Under the pieces are notes generated by a model that was not told the origin of the DNA, did no database searches, and saw only the letters and a list, made by a program, of their open reading frames with translations. Positions 45,166-53,410 of a DNA stretch of 64,000 bases are shown one piece after another. Each line of letters opens with the position of its first letter. Within the stretch, counting starts at the first letter, position 1. The stretch is taken from NCBI RefSeq assembly GCF_001645105.1, contig NZ_LKEG01000043.1, positions 136,476-200,475 on the forward strand, written 5' to 3'. This stretch comes from Pseudomonas marginalis. GTDB taxonomy: Bacteria > Pseudomonadota > Gammaproteobacteria > Pseudomonadales > Pseudomonadaceae. Position numbers and translations under genes: made by a program.

Positions 45166-46224
45166 ATGATATTCAGCCCGCCGGCACCATTGTATCAATT
45201 GGCCAACCAATGTTGGATTGTTGCAGCAGGCCTGCGTAGAGGATCAGAAGCACGCGAAGGACCTCAAAAAAGGACGACTGACGAGTACCTGAGAATGGCT
45301 GCGATCTTGATAAGACGGTCGTTCGACGCACCCGGCGGATTATCAGAAGTACTACAAGCCACGGAGTGTCGTAGCACCTTCTACAAGCGGCTAGCGGCCG
45401 TTCAATATGCTCTACTCCAACATCATGAAATGCTAATGACCCGCCTGACTGAGACAACGGATGCAACCCAATCCGAGCGTTTGATGCGCCAATTGACATT
45501 GCATTTGAGGCAGTTGGAGAAGTTAAGCGAAACACGGGACACTGGCTTCATTTCTCCGAGACGTAAGCGAAGCAGTAAACGCCAAGCTCTACGGGGGTTA
45601 CCATCCTGTTGGCGGTATGACCTGTATCAGCGTGCCAGCCATGGCAAATATGCCTTACCAATACTTGTCGCCGCATTGACAGGCTGCCGCCCCGCGGAGC
45701 TCGGTTACGGAATAGCCGTATGCAGAGAGGCTCATCCAACAACCGGTGAAGAGTTTATTGCGTTTTGTATTCGGGGTGCCAAGGTAAAAGCCGGGCAAGG
45801 ACAGCCGGGGCGCATCATTAAATACAGCGTGGATGATCCTCACCCCCTCATCCGAGAAATATGCAATTTCGCGTACTCCAGTGAAGAGGTACCGGTGCAA
45901 GAAGTCAAAATTGACAGCGCAGTGAATTTTACCGTCGAGGTACGACGCTTAGCCAAAGACCTATGGCCACAGCACAAGCAGCCCATCACTGCGTACTGTT
46001 TTCGGCATCAGTGGGCGGCTGATATGAAGGCTTTCAGTGATGGAGATAGCGTTAGCCGTGGGTTAGGTCATGTGTCAGCTAAGACTCGGCGTACTTATGG
46101 GACAGCCGCCCAAGGCAGCGCAGATGGCTTAACACCTTTGGAGGTTGTAGCAACGAACCCGGTTCGACAATTTGCGGTGGATCCTTGGGCTCAGTCAGCC
46201 CCTATGTCAATTGAACTATGGTGA
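45166..46224 (+). CDS. Second tyrosine recombinase-like protein
   Basis: A 352-residue protein whose C-terminal half carries recombinase marks: TGCRPAELGYG (first Arg), a Lys-bearing GAKVKAGQG turn, AYCFRHQWAADM where the usual first His of HxxR is Tyr, GLGHVSAKTRRTYG with the His and the candidate nucleophile Tyr. The N-terminal half is helical. ATG 45166 has GGAAGGAGCG upstream; an ATG at 45109 lacks one. Such atypical recombinases are common island passengers. Confidence 0.7.
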   Translation: MIFSPPAPLYQLANQCWIVAAGLRRGSEAREGPQKRTTDEYLRMAAILIRRSFDAPGGLSEVLQATECRSTFYKRLAAVQYALLQHHEMLMTRLTETTDATQSERLMRQLTLHLRQLEKLSETRDTGFISPRRKRSSKRQALRGLPSCWRYDLYQRASHGKYALPILVAALTGCRPAELGYGIAVCREAHPTTGEEFIAFCIRGAKVKAGQGQPGRIIKYSVDDPHPLIREICNFAYSSEEVPVQEVKIDSAVNFTVEVRRLAKDLWPQHKQPITAYCFRHQWAADMKAFSDGDSVSRGLGHVSAKTRRTYGTAAQGSADGLTPLEVVATNPVRQFAVDPWAQSAPMSIELW

Positions 46225-46260
46225 GTTACATAGAGGAGGGTAGTAATACGAGCGACGAGG

Positions 46261-48066
46261 TTAAATACCATTTTCGATGCGGCGTTCCACCTCGCTAACA
46301 AATCGTGATGCGCGTCCCTGGGTGTAGACCATATGGATCTCGACTTCAGCACGTGTAAGCCCTACGTAGAAAACGCGGCGTGCTTCGGCGACTTCCTGAT
46401 CAGTGCTGCCGTCACGGGGTAGCCTTCCGACGTCGGCCCCAAACATGAATACCACGGGAAACTCTCGGCCCTTTGCGCTATGGAGAGAAGAAAGATTCAA
46501 GCTATCTCTGCCCTCACTTTGACCAGCTAAGCTCGCGAGACACATGTCATGACTGTCCCCTTCAGGCGAGAGCCGCCTGATGAAATCAGCCAATATGGTT
46601 AACTCATCAGCCAGATCTGAGCATTCTGCGCCGAGGGGATCTAGAAGTCGGTCGCGGAAATCAGTCAGCCATTCCAGTAGCGGCAGCGCCCCCTCTCGCG
46701 AGGCCCATAGCTTCGTGATCAATCCACGATGGAACTCAGCTGCCTGGGTGTCAGATTGAATTGCATTGGAGAACAAACGTTTCCCTTCACTGGTCAACCG
46801 TGAAAAAAGTGGGGATCCGGTCTGCCACCCTCCGCAACACCATATGGCGCATTGTTCCAGCCAGTGCATTAATCTACTGGAGCGCGAATACAGAGCGTTG
46901 GTATCAGTACGAATGAATGGCAAGCCAGCTTGCTGGATCGCGGGAACCAATGTGTTGCCCAACCATGCAGCTGGGTACAAGATCGCGACATCTCCAAGCC
47001 GAAGGTCCGGATGGCGAACAAGAGCCTGAGGCAAGAGCTCATTGATAAGTACAGATGCCTGCTCCTCATATCGCCCTCGCAAGGGATGAAAAAACACCTC
47101 ACCAGCAGGCGCGCCCGCCACTGCATCATAGTCTCGCGCTTCGTCGAGTAAAGCCCCAGACGCTGCCACAATTCGAGTCGCACAACGGTAATTCAAGCGC
47201 AGTCGTACCGTCTCCACGCCATGACGTTCCGAGAGTAGTCGTAATAGATCCGGTCGAGCACCGTTGAAGCCATAAATAGATTGATCAGGATCACCTACCG
47301 CGAATAATCGCATCCCAGTGGAGAAGCACAAGCCAAGGACCATTCGGTGTAAAGCGCTGCCTAAGTCCTGGTATTCATCAACAATGAGGACCGGAAATTT
47401 TGCCAACAGGGCGCTCCGAAGCCACTCGTTCTCACGAAGCGCCCTCAGAGCCAGCAGGGGCATATCCTCATAGTCGATCAAACTCATACGCCGGAGCCGT
47501 CCTTCATAGAGTTCGGCCAAGCGCGCAAGCTCAGGGTTAACGTCCAGCCACTCCGGTCGACTCCGATCCAAAATCGACCGTCTATAGCTGTTCATTCGTG
47601 CCTCCCACTCCCTCAATGGCTCCGGATTTTCGCCCATGTCGCCGAGAGCAGCTCGCAATGCCTGGCCCCGCTCGCTTTTGGTCGCGACACGGAAGTTATC
47701 TGGTAATCCGAGTCTGGCAACCCGAGCGTACGGAAGGATTATTTGAGTAAGGGAGAAGGAGTGGACCGTTCCGATGAATATTCGGCGGCTTGGCTCAACG
47801 CCAAGATCACTCAACCGGCTTTCTAATTCCCGAGCGCACTCGTTATTAAATGTGATGCAGGCAACTCCACGGGGCTCTGCAATATCTTCTGCAAGTAATC
47901 GCGCCATCTTGATGGTAAGGGTCTTTGTCTTGCCACTGCCAGGCCCTGCGAGGACGACGCAATGCCCAAGAGACTCGTAAGCCGCCCACTGACCTGCATT
48001 TGCACGCAGGCTTTGCGCAGCGATAAGGTATGAAGTTTTATCTGACACTTCGCACCACAAACTCAA
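46261..48066 (-). CDS. gajB: Gabija protein GajB, UvrD-like helicase
   Basis: A 601-residue superfamily 1 helicase. Motif I AGPGSGKTKT, motif II VDEYQDLG, motif III GDPDQSIYGFNGA, and HSAKGREFPVVF and YVGLTRAE near the end. Together with the preceding OLD-family gene (29-bp overlap) it makes the two-gene Gabija anti-phage system, in which GajB complexes with GajA. Rather longer than the roughly 500 residues of the B. cereus protein. Confidence 0.85.
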   Translation of the reverse strand: MSLWCEVSDKTSYLIAAQSLRANAGQWAAYESLGHCVVLAGPGSGKTKTLTIKMARLLAEDIAEPRGVACITFNNECARELESRLSDLGVEPSRRIFIGTVHSFSLTQIILPYARVARLGLPDNFRVATKSERGQALRAALGDMGENPEPLREWEARMNSYRRSILDRSRPEWLDVNPELARLAELYEGRLRRMSLIDYEDMPLLALRALRENEWLRSALLAKFPVLIVDEYQDLGSALHRMVLGLCFSTGMRLFAVGDPDQSIYGFNGARPDLLRLLSERHGVETVRLRLNYRCATRIVAASGALLDEARDYDAVAGAPAGEVFFHPLRGRYEEQASVLINELLPQALVRHPDLRLGDVAILYPAAWLGNTLVPAIQQAGLPFIRTDTNALYSRSSRLMHWLEQCAIWCCGGWQTGSPLFSRLTSEGKRLFSNAIQSDTQAAEFHRGLITKLWASREGALPLLEWLTDFRDRLLDPLGAECSDLADELTILADFIRRLSPEGDSHDMCLASLAGQSEGRDSLNLSSLHSAKGREFPVVFMFGADVGRLPRDGSTDQEVAEARRVFYVGLTRAEVEIHMVYTQGRASRFVSEVERRIENGI

Positions 48067-49840
48067 TGGCTGACTGTATGTAACGAGGGGGCTCTAGGCC
48101 GGCAACACGAGAGGCTAGCCGCTGAGCGAACCTGCCTTTGCCTACCGTTTCTATGAGCTTGAGGTAGTTCCCGATATCGAGAGTATCTGGGTCATCCTCC
48201 CAGCCATCTACCCAGGCAGTTCGCTCCTCACTCAAATTTTCATCGCGCAATGTGGCGAGAACAGGAGCTATGAAATCACCGTCCTTAAAGAGGTCGACTT
48301 CTAACGTGTCCACATTCGTGAACACTCCGTACCCATAACACCGGGTTTCAAAATCGCCGAAGCTCAAAGCCCTGAGTGCAGCAATAATCCTTCTAGGCTC
48401 TCGACCGCTCCGTATACGCAAGATGGTTCGAACCAACTCCAATGCACGATTGAACCCAAGTGGCTGCGCGGCTGCACGCGGATCCCAGTCCGTCATCACT
48501 GAGAATGGTATTTCCAGAGCAGTCAAAAACTTCACATAGGGTTGAAAGTTAGTGCCCGACACAGAGCAGATCGTGATGCCAAGATGATCAAGGTCGTAGC
48601 CAAGCGACTTCGCGAAAACGGGTAGCAAGAATTTCTCTGCATCGCCTTCTACGAGAATGATTCCCCGCGCAAACAGCATTTCCGCGCGTGTCACATCCAG
48701 GTATCGGGCCAGGTCTTTTTCGTCTTTGTCAGTCAGCCTCAATTCAGCCGAGGATCGTCCTACCGTACCTTCATGACGGGTCTCACGCAGCAGCATGAGC
48801 GAGCGCAAGGGGGCGACGCTCGCAATGTGGGGGGAATGTGTCGTCAGAAGGATTGACAGTCGCTCATCTCCTGCGCCGCCAAACTCTTCGAATAGGTGTC
48901 GATAAACGGATCGTTGAAGGTGGGGATGAAGATGAGCTTCGGGCTCTTCAATACCAAGGAGTGTGTGATCTCGTCGGTTTTCATTCATCAACTGCTGCAG
49001 TTCGAGCGTTTTCAGACTCAGAAACACGACGTTTGCGGAGCCGAGGCTCGCCTCGCTGATCGTTCGCAAACCACCATCGATCAACAGTTTCACGTTGCGA
49101 TAAAGGCGAGTGATGTCGATGGTACTGAAGCCTAAGCGGGGCTCAATATCCTGATTGGGCCCACTCATTGATGCGTACATGGCTCCGAGATTTTCTTCCA
49201 GCGTTCTCACGGGGTCGAACTGCGTAAGATCGTTGGTCGCTGCCCTGATCGCTTCCTGAACCTCACCGAGTTCGTCTCGACTGACCTCCGAAAAAGCTCG
49301 CTCAATGAGCGGGCGCAGCGGTGAACGCCGCCACATTGCCAGATCACCCTCCGCGTCTCGTAGTGCGGGCAGTGTATCCATGGTGATGCGGCGACGAAGG
49401 TCATGACCGAAGCGCTTTCTTTCAGCCTCGCCGCCAAAGCAGATGAACTCGTAATCCTCATCCGAGGCCGGGAACCGGCCAAGGTTTGGGATGGGCCGTA
49501 ACTCGTAGGTGAGTCGAACCGTGTCAGGGTCATCATCCAGACGATAGTCTGTCAGCATCGCGAGCAGATCCATATCCTCTTCAAAACCTTGAATTTCAAC
49601 GAGAATAGTGATCTTTTCATCTTCCAATGGCTCGCCTAAGCCATCCCAGAAGTCACCCTGTCCCAACTGGCGCGCACTATCCGGAAGACTAGGATCGAAG
49701 AGCAACCTCAGGGCATAGAGAAGGTTGCTTTTCCCCACACGGTTCTCGCCTACAACAACGATGTTACCGCTGAGAGGAACATCGAGATCTTTGAAATTTC
49801 GGAAGTTGCGTATCGCGACGCGTGTGAGTTGCATTTCCAC
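48038..49840 (-). CDS. gajA: Gabija protein GajA, OLD-family ATPase-nuclease
   Basis: A 600-residue protein: ABC-type ATPase (Walker A VGENRVGKSN near 33, IEEPEAHLHPHLQ Walker B) followed by a TOPRIM nuclease domain (GIILVEGDAEKFLLP and VMTDWDP supplying the acidic metal ligands). GajA is a sequence-specific DNA nicking enzyme held off by nucleotides and released when phage activity depletes them. Gene order gajA-gajB and the overlap match Gabija. No upstream ribosome site is strong; the ATG at 49840 fits the family start. Confidence 0.85.
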   Translation of the reverse strand: MEMQLTRVAIRNFRNFKDLDVPLSGNIVVVGENRVGKSNLLYALRLLFDPSLPDSARQLGQGDFWDGLGEPLEDEKITILVEIQGFEEDMDLLAMLTDYRLDDDPDTVRLTYELRPIPNLGRFPASDEDYEFICFGGEAERKRFGHDLRRRITMDTLPALRDAEGDLAMWRRSPLRPLIERAFSEVSRDELGEVQEAIRAATNDLTQFDPVRTLEENLGAMYASMSGPNQDIEPRLGFSTIDITRLYRNVKLLIDGGLRTISEASLGSANVVFLSLKTLELQQLMNENRRDHTLLGIEEPEAHLHPHLQRSVYRHLFEEFGGAGDERLSILLTTHSPHIASVAPLRSLMLLRETRHEGTVGRSSAELRLTDKDEKDLARYLDVTRAEMLFARGIILVEGDAEKFLLPVFAKSLGYDLDHLGITICSVSGTNFQPYVKFLTALEIPFSVMTDWDPRAAAQPLGFNRALELVRTILRIRSGREPRRIIAALRALSFGDFETRCYGYGVFTNVDTLEVDLFKDGDFIAPVLATLRDENLSEERTAWVDGWEDDPDTLDIGNYLKLIETVGKGRFAQRLASRVAGLEPPRYIQSAIEFVVRSVR

Positions 49841-50282
49841 ATCCTTGATGGTGATGCCGTTGCAAAATTGGAGGATGCTGTCGAAACCTAGCCCTTGAAA
49901 TATGCAAGCAGATTAATTTCGCTTACCTGCGAGCCCGGATCGACAAAGCATTAGTGACACAGCTAAGCGCAGAGTGACCTGTTTAAATTCGTTGCGCGTT
50001 CCAGCCGCTTTTGCAATGTCAGATAGGTCATCTAAAGCGGCCCTAATTTATTTCTGCTCGTTGGCGTGGTTTCAATGTGCCACTGTGCTAAAAATACGTC
50101 TATAGCCAATGCTGCTAATGGACACGCCAGGAGCTAGCGCCGGTAGCGAAAATAGGGAAGTTTCAATGCACCCCATCCTCCTCTGTTTACCCGATCTCCA
50201 ATCCGTCCGTCTCAGCGGGTCAGCTCTGTAAGCCTATGGGCGCACAACAGGGTCGTTTCTTCAGAAAATCTTAGAGACATCT
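49841..50282. other. Noncoding stretch upstream of gajA
   Basis: No open frame with a ribosome site or recognisable product. It must contain the gajAB promoter. Base composition is more AT-rich than the host. A short REP-unlike repeat (CTAAAGCGGCCC near 50032) does not pair with anything nearby. Confidence 0.6.
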
Positions 50283-50489
50283 ATGGATTACTCCTTCGAT
50301 GCAGCCGTCAACATCCTTGGCAACAATAAGATATGTACGCCTAAAATTGAGACTTACATCAAGGCATAAAGCATTCCTCAGTTACCTAAAGATCTTCAGA
50401 ACAGAGTATCCGAGTTACAGAAGAAGCATAAAAACATTGTTCATGAAGCAAAAATGAAAGGTTTGGAGGCGAGGAGAAATAGCAAATAG
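50283..50489 (+). pseudogene. Small hypothetical gene with in-frame TAA
   Basis: ATG 50283 opens MDYSFDAAVNILGNNKI... and meets TAA at codon 29. The frame then stays open for 39 more codons with a convincingly basic, helical sequence (LPKDLQNRVSELQKKHKNI) to TAG at 50489. Probably a 68-codon gene broken by one nonsense change. Family unknown. Confidence 0.45.
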
Positions 50490-50985
50490 CTTCGAAATCG
50501 ATCGAGAGATGCTGGTGAGCTTAGCCAGGGCGGCAACCTCTATGGCGATAGAGGTTGATGGCCCGGCAGGTTTGCTTTGAGTCATGCACGCCGCTTGAGA
50601 TGGTTGCACAGGGATGTAAGCATTCCTGAAAAAATTGGGCTTTGAACAGTTTGGGTTAATATATTCGTTAGCGCATTTACATCCTGACATTAAGGGCTGT
50701 TACGTCCGCTTAAATATACACTGACAACATCGCCCTTAATGCTGGAGTTTGTAAGAAGGTTATAGCTCTATGCTTTGTATCTATTCCAGAGTTATGGACA
50801 AGAGCCCGCATTCGCATATCGACACAAAGCTGAGATAAGCCAAAAAAAGCTACATAGTGCCGCCACCATCTGACCAGAATATTCACACACTAATGCCATC
50901 ATCTATACCACCATGTAGCCATGGAGCGACAGTACTACTTCCACATTTCAGACACCATAATTACACACTGTAGACTTGATTTACC
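50490..50985. other. Noncoding stretch with one inverted repeat
   Basis: No credible gene. CATTAAGGGC (50688-50697) and GCCCTTAATG (50732-50741) are perfect inverted arms of 10 bp with a 34-bp loop, possibly an operator or a hairpin. Confidence 0.5.
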
Positions 50986-51139
50986 TTGGACGCAGCCCCT
51001 TGATTTCGTGTCCCCATCAAAACTCGCACATTCTTTGTGCTGGCTCAGCCAAGCACAAAGAATGTGGCCGCTGAGACTGATTTCGATAGAAATTAGTCTC
51101 AGCGGCCTTGGGGACAACTTATCATTTCAATGCGTCCAA
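50986..51139. other. Multibranch inverted-repeat structure (possible structured RNA)
   Basis: Four nested or adjacent perfect stems: outermost TTGGACGCA (50986-50994) with TGCGTCCAA (51131-51139); TGTCCCCA (51009-51016) with TGGGGACA (51109-51116); inside these, hairpin 51027-51066 (14-bp arms CACATTCTTTGTGC/GCACAAAGAATGTG) and hairpin 51066-51107 (13-bp arms GGCCGCTGAGACT/AGTCTCAGCGGCC). This gives a three-way junction on a two-part stem. On the minus strand it would be the 3' region of the XRE-module transcript, overlapping the 42-codon ORF. No T tract, so not a simple terminator. Confidence 0.6.
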
Positions 51140-51255
51140 CCTGCGTTGAACTGGAACCCAATGAAGCCATGTGCCGGATTGCCGCCCAGAGCGGTGTTGG
51201 CTACAGCCTCTGAAGCTATAGTAGATAACCCGAAACGACCAATTCCTGATGTCAC
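51127..51255 (-). CDS. Small hydrophobic 42-residue ORF, coupled to upstream gene
   Basis: GTG at 51255 overlaps the TGA of the preceding gene (GTGA), giving a 42-codon frame (SGIGRFGLSTIASEAVANTA ... GFIGFQFNAGWTH). Rich in Gly and Ala with a hydrophobic end. The 4-bp overlap implies coupled translation. It might be a small membrane-active peptide, or the displaced C-terminus of the upstream protein after a frameshift. Stop codon lies inside the outer stem of the large structure. Confidence 0.4.
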   Translation of the reverse strand: MTSGIGRFGLSTIASEAVANTALGGNPAHGFIGFQFNAGWTH

Positions 51256-51716
51256 TCCAAGATCGTTCCTATGCTGATCGAGCTTATGAGCCCTTTTCGA
51301 TAGCGTAGCGGGGTACCAATTATTTCGATGCAGGTGAGGGAAGTTACAATACTAATTAATGACGTGATTCCAGTCGATGGAATGCATATAAATCCGCGTA
51401 GCTGCCCTTCACTTGCAGACATCGATCCTATGCCATTAGGCCGACTCGCTGATTGCCTCAACTCATAATCAGACATCAGATCCAGAGTGACTTCCGGATA
51501 TTTGAAGTGCTCAGGTATGCAGACCCTCCCCTTGAGGGTAAGGGTAGAAAACTCGTCAAAATATCCGGCCTTCTTCCATTCATCCTGAGAGGGAACCAGG
51601 CTGAACGACCACCCAAACTCCCAGCCTGTAATCTGAATTTGATAGAACGTGTACAGGGTTTCACTTTTGGACCGACAACGGCGCTTCGAGCGTATGGATC
51701 GAGATGGGGTCGTCAT
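51252..51716 (-). CDS. Hypothetical protein of XRE-linked module
   Basis: A 154-residue protein with ATG 51716 preceded by AAGGAGAG, an excellent ribosome site. After a basic start (PSRSIRSKRRCRSKSETL) it is rich in strands (YQIQITGWEFGWSFSLVP, RGFICIPSTGITSLISIVTSL). No family recognised. It starts 49 bp after the XRE gene, same strand, likely the same transcript. Confidence 0.6.
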   Translation of the reverse strand: MTTPSRSIRSKRRCRSKSETLYTFYQIQITGWEFGWSFSLVPSQDEWKKAGYFDEFSTLTLKGRVCIPEHFKYPEVTLDLMSDYELRQSASRPNGIGSMSASEGQLRGFICIPSTGITSLISIVTSLTCIEIIGTPLRYRKGLISSISIGTILE

Positions 51717-51765
51717 GGCTACTCTCCTTCGCTGATTAGAGGAGACTAGCGCTGAAAACGCTCGT

Positions 51766-51990
51766 TCACTTTGCCGCTGGAGGGTCCAGCAATGCCCCTG
51801 GCGTGACCGCTAATGCCTCCGCAAGCTTGTAGATGTTCAACAACGCGATATTCCGCTGACCACGCTCCACACCTCCGAGATAGCTACGTGCTAAGCCACT
51901 CTCCAGCGCAAGCCGCTCTTGAGACCAGCCTTTCGCCTTCCTGACCTCAATTAGCCTCAAGCCAAAAACGGTTCGTGGGTCAATCGCCAT
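51766..51990 (-). CDS. XRE-family HTH repressor
   Basis: A 74-residue Cro/cI-type regulator (FGLRLIEVRKAKGWSQERLALESGLARSYLGGVERGQRNIALLNIYKLAEAL). Start at ATG 51990, with GGGAGAG inside an inverted repeat that probably is its own operator. It heads a minus-strand module and faces the 52126 gene across a promoter region with repeated CTATGAGT boxes. Confidence 0.85.
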   Translation of the reverse strand: MAIDPRTVFGLRLIEVRKAKGWSQERLALESGLARSYLGGVERGQRNIALLNIYKLAEALAVTPGALLDPPAAK

Positions 51991-51991
51991 T

Positions 51992-52015
51992 ATTCTCTCC
52001 CGTAAAGGAGAGAAT
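51992..52015. promoter_or_regulatory. Inverted repeat over the XRE ribosome site
   Basis: ATTCTCTCC (51992-52000) and GGAGAGAAT (52007-52015), perfect 9-bp arms, 6-bp loop. It overlaps the Shine-Dalgarno of the XRE gene and could act as operator or as an RNA hairpin hiding the ribosome site. Confidence 0.55.
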
Positions 52016-52016
52016 G

Positions 52017-52109
52017 CTATGAGTACCCCCACTATCGGGCCACGCCCTATGAGTTCACGCTCTATAAGTGACAATTCAGCAATGATAATCTAGGATGTCT
52101 CCTATGAGT
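52017..52109 (+). promoter_or_regulatory. Four CTATGAGT-type boxes in divergent promoter
   Basis: CTATGAGT at 52017, 52047 and 52102 and CTATAAGT at 52062, all on one strand, spaced 30, 15 and 40 bp. Candidate operators for the XRE protein controlling both directions. Confidence 0.5.
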
Positions 52110-52125
52110 GACATTGGAGACAGAT

Positions 52126-52740
52126 ATGAAGAGTGCTTTGAAAACAGCCGGAACCAGTTTCGCTAGCATTATCGCTATTCCTGCGGCTGGGTTATCGGGG
52201 CTCGCGACCGTAGGGTCCTTGTTGGGAATGCTACTTTCGACCGAAAACCGGACAATCGACGTATTTCAATTTTTCCTGGTTAGCCTTTTCATTTTCTGCC
52301 TCGCTATATGGCACTTGGTACGGCAGCAGAGACGAGCAAAAGCACTCGTCTCATCTGTTAACCAAAAAGAAGATCTTAGCCTTGATGATACTCAGCTGCT
52401 CGGCTATCCAAGCCCGACGTTTATAGTCTTTGACCGCTCCACCCAGAAACTCGCTCAATGCCAAAGTGCATCAGGCGACTATAGAATCCGAGACTTCTCG
52501 TGGGTATTAAGCTGGCGGTGTGAATGGCGAGAGGTTGAGAGGATGGAGATGGGCGGCAGTGCTCGGGTAGTCAATGCGACAGGCATCAGCGTTCCAACTT
52601 TCGAACGCACGCGTCTATTCAAAGACTTCGCACTAGTTTTGACGGTTGCTGATGCAAACCATCCTACCCTACGCTTTCCTATGAGTCAGCGCGCAGCACA
52701 GGAGTGGTGTACCCGGTGCCATGTGCTTTTTAATGAATAA
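52126..52740 (+). CDS. Hypothetical membrane protein
   Basis: A 204-residue protein with two membrane segments near the start (SFASIIAIPAAGLSGLATVGSLLGML, FFLVSLFIFCLAIWHLV) and a cytoplasmic C-terminal domain (FIVFDRSTQKLAQCQSASGDYRIRDFSWVLSWRCEWREVE). Resembles DUF4755-like island proteins, a tentative match from memory. ATG 52126 follows GGAGACAG. Divergent from the XRE module. Confidence 0.65.
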   Translation: MKSALKTAGTSFASIIAIPAAGLSGLATVGSLLGMLLSTENRTIDVFQFFLVSLFIFCLAIWHLVRQQRRAKALVSSVNQKEDLSLDDTQLLGYPSPTFIVFDRSTQKLAQCQSASGDYRIRDFSWVLSWRCEWREVERMEMGGSARVVNATGISVPTFERTRLFKDFALVLTVADANHPTLRFPMSQRAAQEWCTRCHVLFNE

Positions 52741-52835
52741 ACATGATGCCTCTGAGCAGCAGAGAACTACCGTGATAACACTCATGGTCGCTAACGAGGT
52801 GCCGTTTCGGACACCTAGCTCAGTAAGGAGGTCCT

Positions 52836-53225
52836 TTGTTAGAACGAATACAGTATGCGTGGCGCTTCGATCCGGAGGCACGAAACTTTCACCAAGTTGC
52901 CCCCCTGATGGTCAGAAACGATCCTGGCGGCTACTACATCATTCGGGACGGATATGGAGATTTGTGGGTACATGACCCTTGGGGTCGTGAGTGTCACGCA
53001 AACTTTAATTTTGTAGAGGTGCTCGGAATGAAATTTGGTAGAGGGCAATTCGATCCAGAAAAGATTGATGATCAACGTACTAGTAGAGAGCCGCCAATCC
53101 GGACGTTGTTTACCCTTTCACACGAGGAAGTAGACGAATTACGTGCAGAAATGAAGCGAGATGGCGCATATATGCGTGAATGTTTGCGCAAATTCAATGA
53201 ATTGAAATTTGGCAACGACAGCTAA
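52836..53225 (+). CDS. Hypothetical protein with TTG start
   Basis: A 129-residue protein (LERIQYAWRFDPEARNFHQV, GGYYIIRDGYGDLWVHDPWG). A perfect AAGGAGG at 52825-52831 precedes TTG 52836, which decides the start. No family recognised. Same strand as the membrane protein 95 bp upstream; probably cotranscribed. Confidence 0.65.
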   Translation: MLERIQYAWRFDPEARNFHQVAPLMVRNDPGGYYIIRDGYGDLWVHDPWGRECHANFNFVEVLGMKFGRGQFDPEKIDDQRTSREPPIRTLFTLSHEEVDELRAEMKRDGAYMRECLRKFNELKFGNDS

Positions 53226-53371
53226 TCGCGAACAGCCCGCTAGGACATTTCCGACCATCAGCATTATGGGCGATGGTGTGCTCTTATTTTCGATATATCT
53301 CTCAAATGGATAGTAATTAGCCTGCAAGAATGGCAACTAGCCTGATTTAATAAAATGCCACGGATGAATGC

Positions 53372-53405
53372 AGCCCCATACGCTAAACCGAACACATATG
53401 GGGCT
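53372..53405. terminator. Hairpin between convergent genes
   Basis: AGCCCCATA (53372-53380) pairs with TATGGGGCT (53397-53405), followed on the plus strand by ATTATTTA. Likely ends the 52126-53225 transcript; for the minus strand gene the T tract is absent. Confidence 0.55.
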
Positions 53406-53410
53406 ATTAT

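Noticed and set aside
50415..50690. 91-codon minus-strand frame
   Set aside because: Cys/Ser-rich with no ribosome site, opposite the better plus-strand pseudogene.
50986..51139. Retron msr-msd RNA
   Set aside because: Inverted ends and hairpins fit superficially, but no reverse transcriptase gene lies anywhere in the island.
50986..51139. Integron attC site
   Set aside because: No integron integrase, and the expected core-site sequence pairs are not seen.
50921..51277. 118-codon plus-strand frame
   Set aside because: Its sequence is generated by the palindromes (repeated LRLISIEISLSG); not coding in character.
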